Origin: Lacisediminihabitans profunda
GTDB lineage: Bacteria; Actinomycetota; Actinomycetes; Actinomycetales; Microbacteriaceae
DNA length: 64,000 nt
Direction: 5' to 3'
Assembly (NCBI RefSeq): GCF_008040105.1
Contig: NZ_VRMG01000002.1
Location: 1 to 64,000, forward strand
Made by a program: the position numbers and the translations under genes. Positions 9,291 to 18,524 of the stretch are shown here, piece by piece. Below the pieces are notes generated by a model. The model saw nothing but the letters and a program-made list of their open reading frames with translations. It was not told where the DNA came from and ran no database searches. Positions within the stretch are counted from its first letter, which is position 1. Each line of letters begins with the position of its first letter.

Positions 9291-9322
9291 TTGACAGCCA
9301 ATTACTAAAAATGATTTAGTAA
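9291..9322 (+). promoter_or_regulatory. Promoter with palindromic operator for sugar importer operon
   Basis: TTGACA at 9291-9296 is a consensus -35. TTACTAAA (9302-9309) and TTTAGTAA (9315-9322) form a perfect 8-bp inverted repeat with a 5-base spacer, covering the spacer and the expected -10 region. Repressor binding here would block RNA polymerase. AT-rich palindromes of this type are known for ROK/NagC-XylR regulators, and the ROK gene at 7980 is the nearest candidate. Confidence 0.7.
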
Positions 9323-9382
9323 AACCGCAGCGCACGGCTCGAACAGTTGTCCGGGTCGGCGCCATGAGGCAAAGGAGCATTC

Positions 9383-10723
9383 ATGAAGAGCATCCTGTCG
9401 GCGCTCGCCATCACCGCCGCCGCGACACTCGTTCTCGCCGGTTGTTCGGCCGGAGCGCCGGCCGCGACGGAGATCAAGGTCGCGTACCAGAAGTTCGGTC
9501 CCTCCCAGCAGCTCGACCACCACATGAAGGCGGTCAAGGAGGCCTACGAGGCGAAGCACAAGGGGGTCACCGTCAAGCTCGTGCCGATCGAGGCCCAGCA
9601 GAACGACTACTTCACGAAGCTCGCCCTCATGAATCGCGCCAGCGCCACCGCGCCGGACGTGATGTACGAGGACACCTTCATGATCAAGTCGGATGCCGAG
9701 GCCGGCTACCTGGCTCCGCTGGACTCCTATGTCGCCAAGTGGGCGGACTGGAAGCAGTTCCCCGACAACGCGAAGCAGGCCGGAGCGGGGGACGACGGCA
9801 AGATCTACGGCGTCTCGATGGGAACTGACACACGGGCGCTCTGGTACAACAAGGAGATCCTCGCGAAGGTCGGGCTGCCGGTGCCGTGGGCGCCGAAGAC
9901 CTGGCAGGACGTGCTGGATGCCGCCAAGACGGTGAAGGCGAAGGCGCCGGGCGTGATCCCGATCAACGTGTACTCGGGCAAGCCGCAGGGCGAGGCGGCG
10001 GTGATGCAGGGCTTCGAGATGCTGCTCTACGGTACCCAGGACAAGCTCTACAAGGCCGACACGAAGAAGTGGACGGTGGGCTCGAAGGGGATCACGGATT
10101 CCCTCCAGTTCGTGAAGGACGTCTATCAGGGCGAACTCGGACCGAAACCGGAGCAGGCCCTCGACACGACCGTGGGCAACACGGTCTCCAACGAGTGGCT
10201 GCCGCAGGGCAAGCTCGCGATCAGCCTCGACGGGTCGTGGGTGAGCGGAACCTGGCTCCCGACCGGCGGCACCCCGTGGCCGCAGTGGAAGGACGTGATG
10301 GGCGTGGCCCCGATGCCGACCCAGAACGGCGAGAAGCCCGGGATGACGAGCATGTCGGGTGGCTGGACCCTCGCGGTCGGCGCCAAGTCCGCCCACAAGT
10401 CCGCCGCCTGGGACTTCGTGGCGCTCGCGCTCGACAAGGACAACTCGCAGAAGTTCGACATCATGAGCAGCCAGATCGCGGTGCGTAAGGACGTGTCGAA
10501 CGACAAGGCCTATCTCGCCTCGAACCCCACCGTCGGGTTCTTCTCCAAGCTGGTCGCCAACACGCACTTCCGGCCGGCGACCACCGACTACCCGAAGGTG
10601 GCCAACGAGATCATGGTGGCGATGGAATCGGTGATGACCGGCCAGCAGACCCCGAAGCAGGCGGCGTCAACCTATGACGGCGCCGTGGTCGGGATCGTCG
10701 GCAAAAAGAACACCTCGAAGTAG
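9383..10723 (+). CDS. Sugar ABC transporter substrate-binding lipoprotein (CUT1)
   Basis: The 446-residue extracellular solute-binding protein has a signal peptide ending in lipobox VLAGC (Cys about 22). The family-1 oligosaccharide binding fold follows, with landmarks such as APDVMYED, GVSMGTDTRALWYNKE, KLAISLDGSW and SMSGGWTLAV. It is anchored on the outer membrane leaflet and feeds the two permeases directly downstream. Together with the GH38 mannosidase and GlcNAc genes, the ligand is probably a mannose- or GlcNAc-containing oligosaccharide; this is inference from context. Confidence 0.92.
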   Translation: MKSILSALAITAAATLVLAGCSAGAPAATEIKVAYQKFGPSQQLDHHMKAVKEAYEAKHKGVTVKLVPIEAQQNDYFTKLALMNRASATAPDVMYEDTFMIKSDAEAGYLAPLDSYVAKWADWKQFPDNAKQAGAGDDGKIYGVSMGTDTRALWYNKEILAKVGLPVPWAPKTWQDVLDAAKTVKAKAPGVIPINVYSGKPQGEAAVMQGFEMLLYGTQDKLYKADTKKWTVGSKGITDSLQFVKDVYQGELGPKPEQALDTTVGNTVSNEWLPQGKLAISLDGSWVSGTWLPTGGTPWPQWKDVMGVAPMPTQNGEKPGMTSMSGGWTLAVGAKSAHKSAAWDFVALALDKDNSQKFDIMSSQIAVRKDVSNDKAYLASNPTVGFFSKLVANTHFRPATTDYPKVANEIMVAMESVMTGQQTPKQAASTYDGAVVGIVGKKNTSK

Positions 10724-10725
10724 CC

Positions 10726-11667
10726 GTGACTTCCCTCACCACCACCGCGGCGGGTCGGGACGCCCGCGGGCGGGGAGCTCACCCTCCCCGCCCGCGGGGC
10801 GTCGGCCGCAGTCTCGTGCGCAGCCTCCCGCTCGTGCCTGCGATCATCCTGCTCGCCGTCTTCCTGCTGGGTCCGGTGATCTCGTCGTTCTACGGCTCGT
10901 TCACCGACTCCTCGCTCACGGGAAGCGCGGCGAAGGGCGCGAGCTTCGTGGGCTTCGGCAACTACCTCGAGCTCTTCGCCGACAAGGACTTCCCCAAGTC
11001 CGTGCTGCTCACCCTCGTCTTCCTCTTCGCCTCGGCGATCGTCGGGCAGAACGTGCTCGGCCTGGGCCTGGCGCTGCTGATGAAGTCGGGCAACCGGGTG
11101 GTCGGCGCGATCGTCGGCACCCTCGTGGTCACCGCCTGGGTACTCCCCGAGATCGTGGCGGCCTTCGCCGCCTACGCGTTCTTCAATGCCACCGGCACGC
11201 TCAACACGCTGCTCGCGGTCGTGGGTCTCGATGGCCCCAACTGGCTCTACCGGCTGCCGATGATTGCGGTGATCCTCGCCAACATCTGGCGCGGCACCGC
11301 GTTCTCGATGCTCGTCTACTCCGCGGCGATCGACGACGTGCCGGATGACGTGCGCGAGTCAGCGGAGATCGATGGGGCCGGCGGGGCGAAGCGGCTCGTC
11401 TACATCACGATCCCCATGATCCGCCGCAGCATCAGCACCAACCTCATGCTCACGACGCTGCAGACCCTCTCGGTGTTCACCCTGATCTTCGTGCTCACCG
11501 GCGGCGGGCCGGGCACCGACAGCTCGACGCTGCCGATCCTCGCCTACCAGGAGGCGTTCAAGTTCTCCCGGCTCGGATTCGGCACCGCGATCGCCACGAT
11601 CATGCTCGTGGTCGGAGCGCTGTTCTCGATCGTGTACATCCGCGCGCTCAAACCGGAGGTGGACTGA
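10726..11667 (+). CDS. Sugar ABC transporter permease 1 (MalF type)
   Basis: The 313-residue membrane protein has about six helices (from about residue 35). Its EAA coupling loop reads ESAEIDGAGGAKRLVYITIP, which contacts the ATPase. The GTG start lies two bases after the binding-protein stop, and its own stop overlaps the next ATG. The operon encodes no ATPase; actinobacterial CUT1 importers of this kind usually share the MsiK/MalK-type ATPase encoded elsewhere. Confidence 0.92.
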   Translation: MTSLTTTAAGRDARGRGAHPPRPRGVGRSLVRSLPLVPAIILLAVFLLGPVISSFYGSFTDSSLTGSAAKGASFVGFGNYLELFADKDFPKSVLLTLVFLFASAIVGQNVLGLGLALLMKSGNRVVGAIVGTLVVTAWVLPEIVAAFAAYAFFNATGTLNTLLAVVGLDGPNWLYRLPMIAVILANIWRGTAFSMLVYSAAIDDVPDDVRESAEIDGAGGAKRLVYITIPMIRRSISTNLMLTTLQTLSVFTLIFVLTGGGPGTDSSTLPILAYQEAFKFSRLGFGTAIATIMLVVGALFSIVYIRALKPEVD

Positions 11668-12503
11668 TGGGTCTGACATCCCCGAGCGGCCGCAGCCTGC
11701 GCGCCGTCTCCAACTCGGTGCTCCTCGTGATCGCCGCCTGCTTCGCCCTGCCGATCCTGTGGCTGCTCGTGGCCTCCCTCGACACCTCGGCGACGCTGTC
11801 GCTCAAGCTGCCAGAGAGTCTCTCCCTGAAGAACTTCGCCGAGGTGATGACCCCCGAGCTCGCCTTCGTTCCGCTCGGCAACAGCCTCATGCTCGCCGGC
11901 GGCTGTGCGATCATCACGGTCGTCGTGGCGGTGCTCGCCGCCTACCCGCTCTCGCGCTACCGGATGCGGGTGAACAAGCCGTTCCTCTACGGCATCCTGT
12001 TCGGCACCTGCCTGCCGATCACCGCGATGATGGTGCCCGTGTACAGCCTCTTCGTCTCGCTCAATCTCATCGACTCGCTGGGAGGCACGATCCTGTTCCT
12101 CGCCGCCACGAGCCTCCCGATGGCGATCTGGATGATGAAGAACTTCATGGACTCCGTGCCCATCTCGCTCGAGGAGGCGGCGTGGATGGACGGCGCATCG
12201 ATGCTCACGACCCTCTCCCGGGTGGTCGTGCCGTTGATGCGGCCCGGCATCGCGGTGGTCTTCATCTTCGTCTTCATCGGGGCCTGGGGAAACTTCTTCG
12301 TGCCGTTCGTGCTGCTGCTCAGCCCGGACAAGCAGCCGGCGGCCGTGAGCATCTTCGCGTTCTTCGGCCAGCACGGCACCGTCGCCTACGGCCGGCTCGC
12401 GGCGTTCTCGCTGGTCTACTCCGTGCCGGTGCTCGCCCTCTACGTGTTCGTCTCGCGCGTGCTCGGCGGGGGCTCTGCGCTCGCCGGGGCCGTCAAGGGC
12501 TGA
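11667..12503 (+). CDS. Sugar ABC transporter permease 2 (MalG type)
   Basis: The 278-residue partner permease has about six helices and an EAA loop EEAAWMDGASMLTTLSRVVV. The start ATG overlaps the preceding TGA. It completes the two-permease core of the importer fed by the lipoprotein at 9383. The gene is followed after 51 bp by the mannosidase, so import and hydrolysis appear co-expressed. Confidence 0.92.
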   Translation: MGLTSPSGRSLRAVSNSVLLVIAACFALPILWLLVASLDTSATLSLKLPESLSLKNFAEVMTPELAFVPLGNSLMLAGGCAIITVVVAVLAAYPLSRYRMRVNKPFLYGILFGTCLPITAMMVPVYSLFVSLNLIDSLGGTILFLAATSLPMAIWMMKNFMDSVPISLEEAAWMDGASMLTTLSRVVVPLMRPGIAVVFIFVFIGAWGNFFVPFVLLLSPDKQPAAVSIFAFFGQHGTVAYGRLAAFSLVYSVPVLALYVFVSRVLGGGSALAGAVKG

Positions 12504-12554
12504 CCGCCGCCATCCAGCCGTACCATCCATCCGCACAACAACCAAGGAGCACCA

Positions 12555-15500
12555 GTGCACGACAACTCCCGACTCGTCACGGCAAGAATCGCCCGGTTCG
12601 TGGACGAACGGATCACCCCGGCCATCTACCCGTCGGCCCGGCCGCTCGAGCTCACCGCCTGGGAGGTTCCGGATGAGCCGGTGCCGTTTGCCGAGGCCGT
12701 CGGCCAGCGCTTCGAACCTTTCACCGTCGGCCGCACCTGGGGCAAGCCATGGGGGACCACCTGGTTCCACGTGACCGGCGAGGTGCCGCGCGAGTGGCGC
12801 GGCGCCGGTCACACCGTCGAGATGCTCGTGGACCTGGGCTTCAGCGGCGGCCAGCCCGGCTTCCAGGCCGAGGGACTCGTCTACGAGCCGAACGGCGCGA
12901 TCGTCAAGGCGATCGAGCCGTTCAACTCGTACGTGCCGCTCCCGACCACCGCGGACGGCGCGATCGACCTCTTCGTCGAGGCGGCCTCCAACCCGGACGT
13001 CGGCTCGAACTGGGGCTGGAAGGCCTCGCCGTTCGGCGACAAGGAAACGGCGGGCACCGACCCGATCTACACCCTGCGGCACGTGAACGTCGCACTGCGC
13101 GACGTGACCGTCTGGGAACTGGACCGCGACTTCTGGACCCTGCGGGGTCTGCTCGCCGAGCTGCCGGCCGACCTGCCTCGGGCGGCGGAGATCCTGCGCG
13201 CCCTCGAGCGCGCGGTCGACGCGATGGATCCGGATGACGTGGCCGGCACGGCGGCGGCCGGTCGCGAGGCGCTCGCCGGCGTGCTCGCCCAGCCCGCCTA
13301 CGCGAGCGCCCACCGCATCACCGCCGTCGGGCACGCGCACATCGACTCGGCCTGGCTCTGGCCGACCAGGGAGACCATCCGCAAGTGCGCGCGCACCTTC
13401 TCCAACGTGTTGCAGCTCATGGAGGTCGACGACGAGATCGTCTTCGCCTGCTCGTCAGCGCAGCAGTTCGCCTGGATGAAGGAGTTCTATCCCGAGCTGT
13501 TCGAGCGCATCCGGGCCCGCGTCATCGAGGGTCGTTTCGTGCCGGTCGGCGGAATGTGGGTCGAGTCCGACACCAACCTGCCGGGCGGTGAGGCGCTCGC
13601 CCGCCAGTTCGTGGCTGGCAAGGGGTTCTTCCTGCGCGAGTTCGGCGTCGACCCGCTCGAGGTGTGGCTTCCCGACTCGTTCGGCTACTCCGCCGCGCTT
13701 CCGCAGATCGCCGCCGCCGCCGGGTCGGAGTATTTTCTCACCCAGAAGATCTCCTGGAACGAGACGAACGTGATGCCGCACCACACGTTCGAGTGGGAGG
13801 GCATCGACGGCACGCGAATCTTCACCCACTTCCCACCCGTCGACACCTACAACTCGGTGCTGTCCGGCCAGGAGCTCGCCAGGGCCCAGCGCCAGTATGC
13901 GGAGAAGGGGGCGGCGAACTCGTCGCTCGTGCCGTTCGGCTTCGGCGACGGCGGCGGAGGACCGACCAGGGAGATGCTCGCCGCGGCCTCCCGCACCGCA
14001 TCGCTCGAGGGTTCGCCCACCGTGCGCATCGCCTCGCCCCGGCGCTTCTTCGACGACGCGCGGGCCGAGTACCCGCATCCGCCGGTCTGGACGGGGGAGC
14101 TCTACCTCGAGTTCCATCGCGGCACCTACACCTCCCAGGCGCGCACGAAGCAGGGCAACCGGCGCAGCGAGCACCTCCTGCGCGAGGCCGAGCTCTGGGC
14201 CGCGACGGCGCAGGTGCGCGCCGGGGTCGACTATCCGTACGAGGAGCTGGACAGCATCTGGCAGACGGTGTTGTTGCTGCAGTTCCACGACATCCTGCCC
14301 GGATCATCGATCGCCTGGGTTCACAAGCAGGCGGAGGCGAGCTACCGCGAGGTGGCCGGGCGGCTCGAAGCGGTGATCGCGACGTCGATCGACGCCCTGC
14401 GCGGCGCCGGCGACGAGTCGGTGGTGTTCAATGCCTCCCCGTTCGCGGTGGCCGGAGTGCCGCCGCTCAGCGCCGGGGTGCCGATGCGTGCCGGGGAGGT
14501 CACGGTCTCCCGCGTGGACGGCGGAGCGGTGTTCGAGAACGGGCTCGTGCGCGTGTCGATCGATGCGACCGGCCGGGTCACGTCCCTCGCCGATGCGCTG
14601 GGCGGCCGCGAATTCGTGGCTCCCGGTCAGTCCCTCGCCGAGTTGCAGCTGTTCCGCGACACCCCCAACCAGTGGGATGCCTGGGACATCGACGAGCACT
14701 ACCGCCGGCACGGCCAGACCCTCACCGACGTCACCTCGTTCGAGGTCACCGAGAAGGACGGCCGAGTGGCCGTGCGTGTGCTGCGCGAGTTCGGCGAATC
14801 GAGCGTCATGCAGGACTTCAGCCTGGCCGCCGGATCGACGACGCTGGAGATCACGACAACTCTCGACTGGCACGAACGGCAGAAGCTGATCAAGCTCGCG
14901 TTCCCGATCGATGTGCGCGCCGAGCGGGCGGCATCCGAGATCCAGTTCGGCCACGTCTACCGCGCGACCCACGAGAACACGTCGTGGGATGTCGCCCGAT
15001 TCGAGACGAGCGCCCACCGCTGGGTGCACGTGGGCGAGCCCGGCGTCGGCGTCGCGGTGGCGAACGACGCCACGTACGGCCACGACATCACGCGCCAGCC
15101 GCGCGAGGGCGGCGGAACCACGACGCTGGTGCGGCAGTCGCTGCTGCGCGCTCCGGTGTTCCCCGACCCCGAGGCCGACCAGGGCACCCACGTGCTCCGC
15201 TCCTCTGTCACCGTCGGAGCGGAGATCATCGACGCCGTGCGCGAGGGATACCGCATCAACCTGCCTCAGCGGGTGCTGCCGGGCTCCGGGCCGGTTGCGC
15301 CGCTCGTGGTGGTGCACAACCCGGCGATCGTCGTCGAGGCGATCAAGCTCGCGGAGGACCGGTCGGGCGACGTCATCGTGCGGCTGTACGAGTCGACCGG
15401 CGTGCGATCGGGCGGAAGCATCGACTTCGACGGCGCGCTCGATGCGGCGACCGTGCGCGAGACCGATCTTCTCGAGCGGGAGCTGCCGGCTCGAGCGGTG

Positions 15501-15578
15501 ACCTCGGCGTCCGGGGGCACGGTTCAGCTCGCCGTCGGGCCGTTCCAGATCGTGACCCTGCGGGTGTCCCGGGCGTAG
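12555..15578 (+). CDS. Glycoside hydrolase family 38 alpha-mannosidase
   Basis: The 1007-residue enzyme has an N-terminal carbohydrate-binding/ancillary region (about 1-245). The GH38 catalytic domain follows: GHAHIDSAWLWPTRET supplies zinc ligands, and Asp374 in VWLPDSFGYS is the predicted nucleophile. The mid domain and C-terminal beta domains span about 500-1007. GH38 enzymes remove alpha-linked mannose from N-glycan-type oligosaccharides. No signal peptide is visible, so hydrolysis is likely cytosolic after uptake by the adjacent importer. The GTG at 12555 follows an AAGGAG site. Confidence 0.95.
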   Translation: MHDNSRLVTARIARFVDERITPAIYPSARPLELTAWEVPDEPVPFAEAVGQRFEPFTVGRTWGKPWGTTWFHVTGEVPREWRGAGHTVEMLVDLGFSGGQPGFQAEGLVYEPNGAIVKAIEPFNSYVPLPTTADGAIDLFVEAASNPDVGSNWGWKASPFGDKETAGTDPIYTLRHVNVALRDVTVWELDRDFWTLRGLLAELPADLPRAAEILRALERAVDAMDPDDVAGTAAAGREALAGVLAQPAYASAHRITAVGHAHIDSAWLWPTRETIRKCARTFSNVLQLMEVDDEIVFACSSAQQFAWMKEFYPELFERIRARVIEGRFVPVGGMWVESDTNLPGGEALARQFVAGKGFFLREFGVDPLEVWLPDSFGYSAALPQIAAAAGSEYFLTQKISWNETNVMPHHTFEWEGIDGTRIFTHFPPVDTYNSVLSGQELARAQRQYAEKGAANSSLVPFGFGDGGGGPTREMLAAASRTASLEGSPTVRIASPRRFFDDARAEYPHPPVWTGELYLEFHRGTYTSQARTKQGNRRSEHLLREAELWAATAQVRAGVDYPYEELDSIWQTVLLLQFHDILPGSSIAWVHKQAEASYREVAGRLEAVIATSIDALRGAGDESVVFNASPFAVAGVPPLSAGVPMRAGEVTVSRVDGGAVFENGLVRVSIDATGRVTSLADALGGREFVAPGQSLAELQLFRDTPNQWDAWDIDEHYRRHGQTLTDVTSFEVTEKDGRVAVRVLREFGESSVMQDFSLAAGSTTLEITTTLDWHERQKLIKLAFPIDVRAERAASEIQFGHVYRATHENTSWDVARFETSAHRWVHVGEPGVGVAVANDATYGHDITRQPREGGGTTTLVRQSLLRAPVFPDPEADQGTHVLRSSVTVGAEIIDAVREGYRINLPQRVLPGSGPVAPLVVVHNPAIVVEAIKLAEDRSGDVIVRLYESTGVRSGGSIDFDGALDAATVRETDLLERELPARAVTSASGGTVQLAVGPFQIVTLRVSRA

Positions 15579-15602
15579 CGGACTCCCACCACGGTGAGCT
15601 CA

Positions 15603-15678
15603 CCCGCGACTGTTCCCGTTTGACGAGTGTGTGCCCCGTCGCGCCGGCACACTCCCGACAAACGGGAACAATCGCGGG
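15603..15678. repeat. 33-bp imperfect inverted repeat
   Basis: Arms 15603-15635 and 15646-15678 pair at 29 of 33 positions around a 10-base loop. Each arm includes the word TTCCCGTTTG or its complement. The core CGACAAACGGG recurs in the palindrome at 20229-20286. It lies after the mannosidase stop and may terminate transcription or be a dispersed REP-like element. Confidence 0.75.
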
Positions 15679-15699
15679 GCATTGCGCGCCGCGGAGTTC

Positions 15700-15714
15700 G
15701 TAAGGTTGACTTAC
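15700..15714 (+). promoter_or_regulatory. Small palindrome ahead of second ROK regulator
   Basis: GTAAG and CTTAC (15700-15704, 15710-15714) flank GTTGA, only five bases before the ATG at 15719. A regulator bound here would occlude the start of the gene, so autoregulation is plausible. No good ribosome site precedes the ATG, suggesting a leaderless or near-leaderless message. Confidence 0.35.
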
Positions 15715-15718
15715 AAAC

Positions 15719-16924
15719 ATGAGCGAAGCAGGCGCCCGTGACACCGCAGCCGAGGTGGATGCGGCCCGCGGCCGTCAGGCCGCCCGCCGCGTTCCCGGGG
15801 CGTTCGTCGCCGGTCGGGTGCTGCGGCCGAGCACGAAGGTGCTTCCCGAACACGCGCGCGGACACAACCGCGCCCTCGTGCTGCAGACCCTCTTCACGGC
15901 CGGGCAGCAGAGCCGCGCCGACGTGGCGAGGCGCACGGGTCTCACCCGGGTCACCGTCTCCGACCTCGTCGGTGAGCTCATCGCCGAGGGCCTCATCGTG
16001 GAGACCGGCCAGCGCGACGGCTCGCGCCCTGGTAAGCCCGCGACCCTCCTCGACATCGGGCGCACGGCCTTCCAGGTGCTCGGCATCGATCTCAGCGACC
16101 ACTCGGCGTTCCGCGGAGCGGTGCTCGACCTCACCGGCACGATCCTCGAGCGGGCGGAGGTGCCGCTCGCGGGCAGGGTCGGAGACGACGCCCTCGCCAC
16201 GGTGTTCGAGCTCGCCGACGAACTGGTGTCACTCTCGACCCGGCCGATCCTCGGTCTGGGTGTCGGATCCCCGGGCGTCGTGGACCCCGACGGCGTGGTC
16301 CTCGAGGCCCCGAATCTCGGCTGGGCCGATCTTCCGCTGCGGTCGCTGCTCGCCGAACGGGTCGGCCGGCCCGTGGTGGTGGCCAACGACGCGAATGCCG
16401 CGATCCTGGCCGAACACAGCTTCGGCAACGCCGAGGGGGACATGATGCTCGTCAAGGTCGGGCACGGAGTGGGAGCGGGCCTGCTGCTCGGCGGGAGCCT
16501 GCTCTCCGGCGGTCGATTCGCCGCGGGCGAGATCGGCCATGTCGTGGTCGGCACCGACGGTGGCGAGGAGTGCAGCTGCGGAAAGTCCGGCTGCCTCGAA
16601 ACCTGGCTGGCCGCGCCGCGGCTCGAGGCCCGGATTCGGCGAGCGCCAGGGCAACGGGAGGCGATTCTGCGCGAGGCCGGTCGGCGCCTCGGCATCGTGC
16701 TCGCGCCCATCGTCGGGGCGCTCGACCTGTCGGAGCTGATTCTGAGCGGGCCGCCGGCGCTGCTGGACGGCACCCTCGCCGAGGCGACCCGCGAGACGGT
16801 GCGCGAGCGCACCATGGCCGAATTCTCCGGCGACCTGGTCCTGAGGATGACGACCCTCGGCGACGACATCGTGCTGCGGGGCGCCGCCGTCATGGTCATC
16901 TCCGCCGAGCTCGGCGTCTCCTGA
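15719..16924 (+). CDS. ROK family transcriptional regulator (NagC-like)
   Basis: The 401-residue protein has a basic N-terminal extension, a winged helix (about 45-100, including SRADVARRTGLTRVTVSDL), and a ROK domain with the zinc motif CSCGKSGCLETW. It directly precedes the GH3, sugar kinase and NagB genes, so control of GlcNAc-type catabolism is likely. It is a separate paralogue from the ROK repressor at 7980, differing in length and in the zinc-loop residues. Confidence 0.85.
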   Translation: MSEAGARDTAAEVDAARGRQAARRVPGAFVAGRVLRPSTKVLPEHARGHNRALVLQTLFTAGQQSRADVARRTGLTRVTVSDLVGELIAEGLIVETGQRDGSRPGKPATLLDIGRTAFQVLGIDLSDHSAFRGAVLDLTGTILERAEVPLAGRVGDDALATVFELADELVSLSTRPILGLGVGSPGVVDPDGVVLEAPNLGWADLPLRSLLAERVGRPVVVANDANAAILAEHSFGNAEGDMMLVKVGHGVGAGLLLGGSLLSGGRFAAGEIGHVVVGTDGGEECSCGKSGCLETWLAAPRLEARIRRAPGQREAILREAGRRLGIVLAPIVGALDLSELILSGPPALLDGTLAEATRETVRERTMAEFSGDLVLRMTTLGDDIVLRGAAVMVISAELGVS

Positions 16925-17048
16925 TCCGGACTCCCACGATCGCCGAACGCTCGCTAGCATGGAAGGGGCCGGTTTGTTAGGACGCTTGACGTAATTACCG
17001 ACCGGTCGCCAGGCAGCCGACCGGATCCGCCCCAGAGTGAGGAAGAGC

Positions 17049-18524
17049 ATGACCGAGCGCGAGACGAGCGTGGGCAACGCGGCCGGTGTGCTGCTGCCGG
17101 GATTCGCCGGCACGACCCTCCCCGACTGGCTCGAGCAGAGGCTTCGGCACGGCCTGGCCGGGGTCTGCCTGTTCGCCGAGAACATCGTCTCGGGCGACCA
17201 GGTCCGGCGGCTCACCGACCGGATCAGGCAGGCGAACCCCCTCGCCCTCATCGCCATCGACGAGGAGGGCGGCGACGTCACCCGGCTCTTCGCGGCCACC
17301 GGCTCGCCCTATCCGGGCAACGCGATTCTCGGCCGGATCGACGACCTCGACTACACCGAGGCCGTCGCCAGGTCGGTCGGCTGGCAGCTGCGGCTGGCCG
17401 GCTGCTCGCTCGACTTCGCACCGGATGTCGACATCAACTCCAATCCGGACAATCCGGTGATCGGCGTTCGCAGCTTCGGAACCGATCCGGCCCTCGTCGC
17501 CCGGCACAGCGCGGCCTGGGTGCGTGGACTCGAGTCCACCGGCGTCGCCTCCAGTGCCAAGCACTTTCCGGGGCACGGCGACACGGCTCAGGACTCCCAC
17601 CTGGCCCTGCCCGTCGTCGACCTGTCGCCCGACGAACTGCGCGAGCGCGAGCTGGCGCCCTTCCGCGCGGCGATCGAGGCGGGGACGAGCACCATCATGA
17701 CCTCGCACATCGTGCTTCCCCAGGTGGACGCGGAGGGTCCGGCAACGTTCTCGCGCCGGATCCTCGGCGACCTGCTTCGCGGCGAACTGGGCTTCGCCGG
17801 TCTGATCGTGACCGACGCCCTCGACATGGCGGGGGCGAGCGCCGAGATCGGCATCCCAGCCGCCGCGGTTCGGGCCGTGGACGCGGGCTGCGACCTGCTC
17901 TGCATCGGCACGAGGAACACCGCCGAGCAGCTCGACGAGATCGAGCGGGCGCTGCTGGACGCGATCTCCGCGGGCACTCTCTCCGCGGCACGACTCGAGG
18001 AGGCCGCGACCCGCAATCGCGACCTCGCCCGCGTTCTGGACGAGAGATCCGCTCTCATTCCCGTTCCGGAATACGTCGGCGAGCTGGACGCGGAGTTCGA
18101 GCTCGCGCGAACGGTCGGGGCGTTCGACATGCGGCCGGAGGTCACGGTATCCGCCGAGCGTGCCCTCGTCGTGCTCGAGACCGCGTCGAACATCGCGGTG
18201 GGGCGGTCGCTCTGGGGCCCGATCGCCGCGGGGGCGGATCCGCTCATGCTGCGACCGGGCGACACCCTCGACCTGCCGCCCGGCGTGCAGCCGGTGCTCG
18301 TGGGACAGGGAAACCACCGGCAGCCCTGGGTACGCGAGACGATCGACGCGGTCCGCGCCGACCATCCCTCCGCCGTCGTCGTGGACATGGGGTGGCCGGG
18401 CGACGACCGCGCGTACGCGGACGTGGCGACCTTCGGGGGATCACGGCACGTGGGCCGGGCCCTGCTCGCCTGGCTCGAGACGCGCGCCGCCGACACCGGG
18501 GCGACCGAGACGGGCCGGCCATGA
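17049..18524 (+). CDS. Glycoside hydrolase family 3 beta-N-acetylhexosaminidase (NagZ-like)
   Basis: The roughly 491-residue enzyme matches NagZ-class GH3 proteins. It has the barrel motif ALIAIDEEGGDVTRL, the KHFPGHGDTAQDSH loop bearing the His-Asp general acid/base, and the Asp nucleophile in IVTDALDM. A further C-terminal domain of about 150 residues resembles that of two-domain NagZ enzymes. Substrates are terminal beta-GlcNAc residues from chitobiose, N-glycans or muropeptides. No signal peptide is seen. The ATG at 17049 is preferred over a GTG at 17037 because GAGGAA lies just before it. Its stop overlaps the kinase start. Confidence 0.9.
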   Translation: MTERETSVGNAAGVLLPGFAGTTLPDWLEQRLRHGLAGVCLFAENIVSGDQVRRLTDRIRQANPLALIAIDEEGGDVTRLFAATGSPYPGNAILGRIDDLDYTEAVARSVGWQLRLAGCSLDFAPDVDINSNPDNPVIGVRSFGTDPALVARHSAAWVRGLESTGVASSAKHFPGHGDTAQDSHLALPVVDLSPDELRERELAPFRAAIEAGTSTIMTSHIVLPQVDAEGPATFSRRILGDLLRGELGFAGLIVTDALDMAGASAEIGIPAAAVRAVDAGCDLLCIGTRNTAEQLDEIERALLDAISAGTLSAARLEEAATRNRDLARVLDERSALIPVPEYVGELDAEFELARTVGAFDMRPEVTVSAERALVVLETASNIAVGRSLWGPIAAGADPLMLRPGDTLDLPPGVQPVLVGQGNHRQPWVRETIDAVRADHPSAVVVDMGWPGDDRAYADVATFGGSRHVGRALLAWLETRAADTGATETGRP

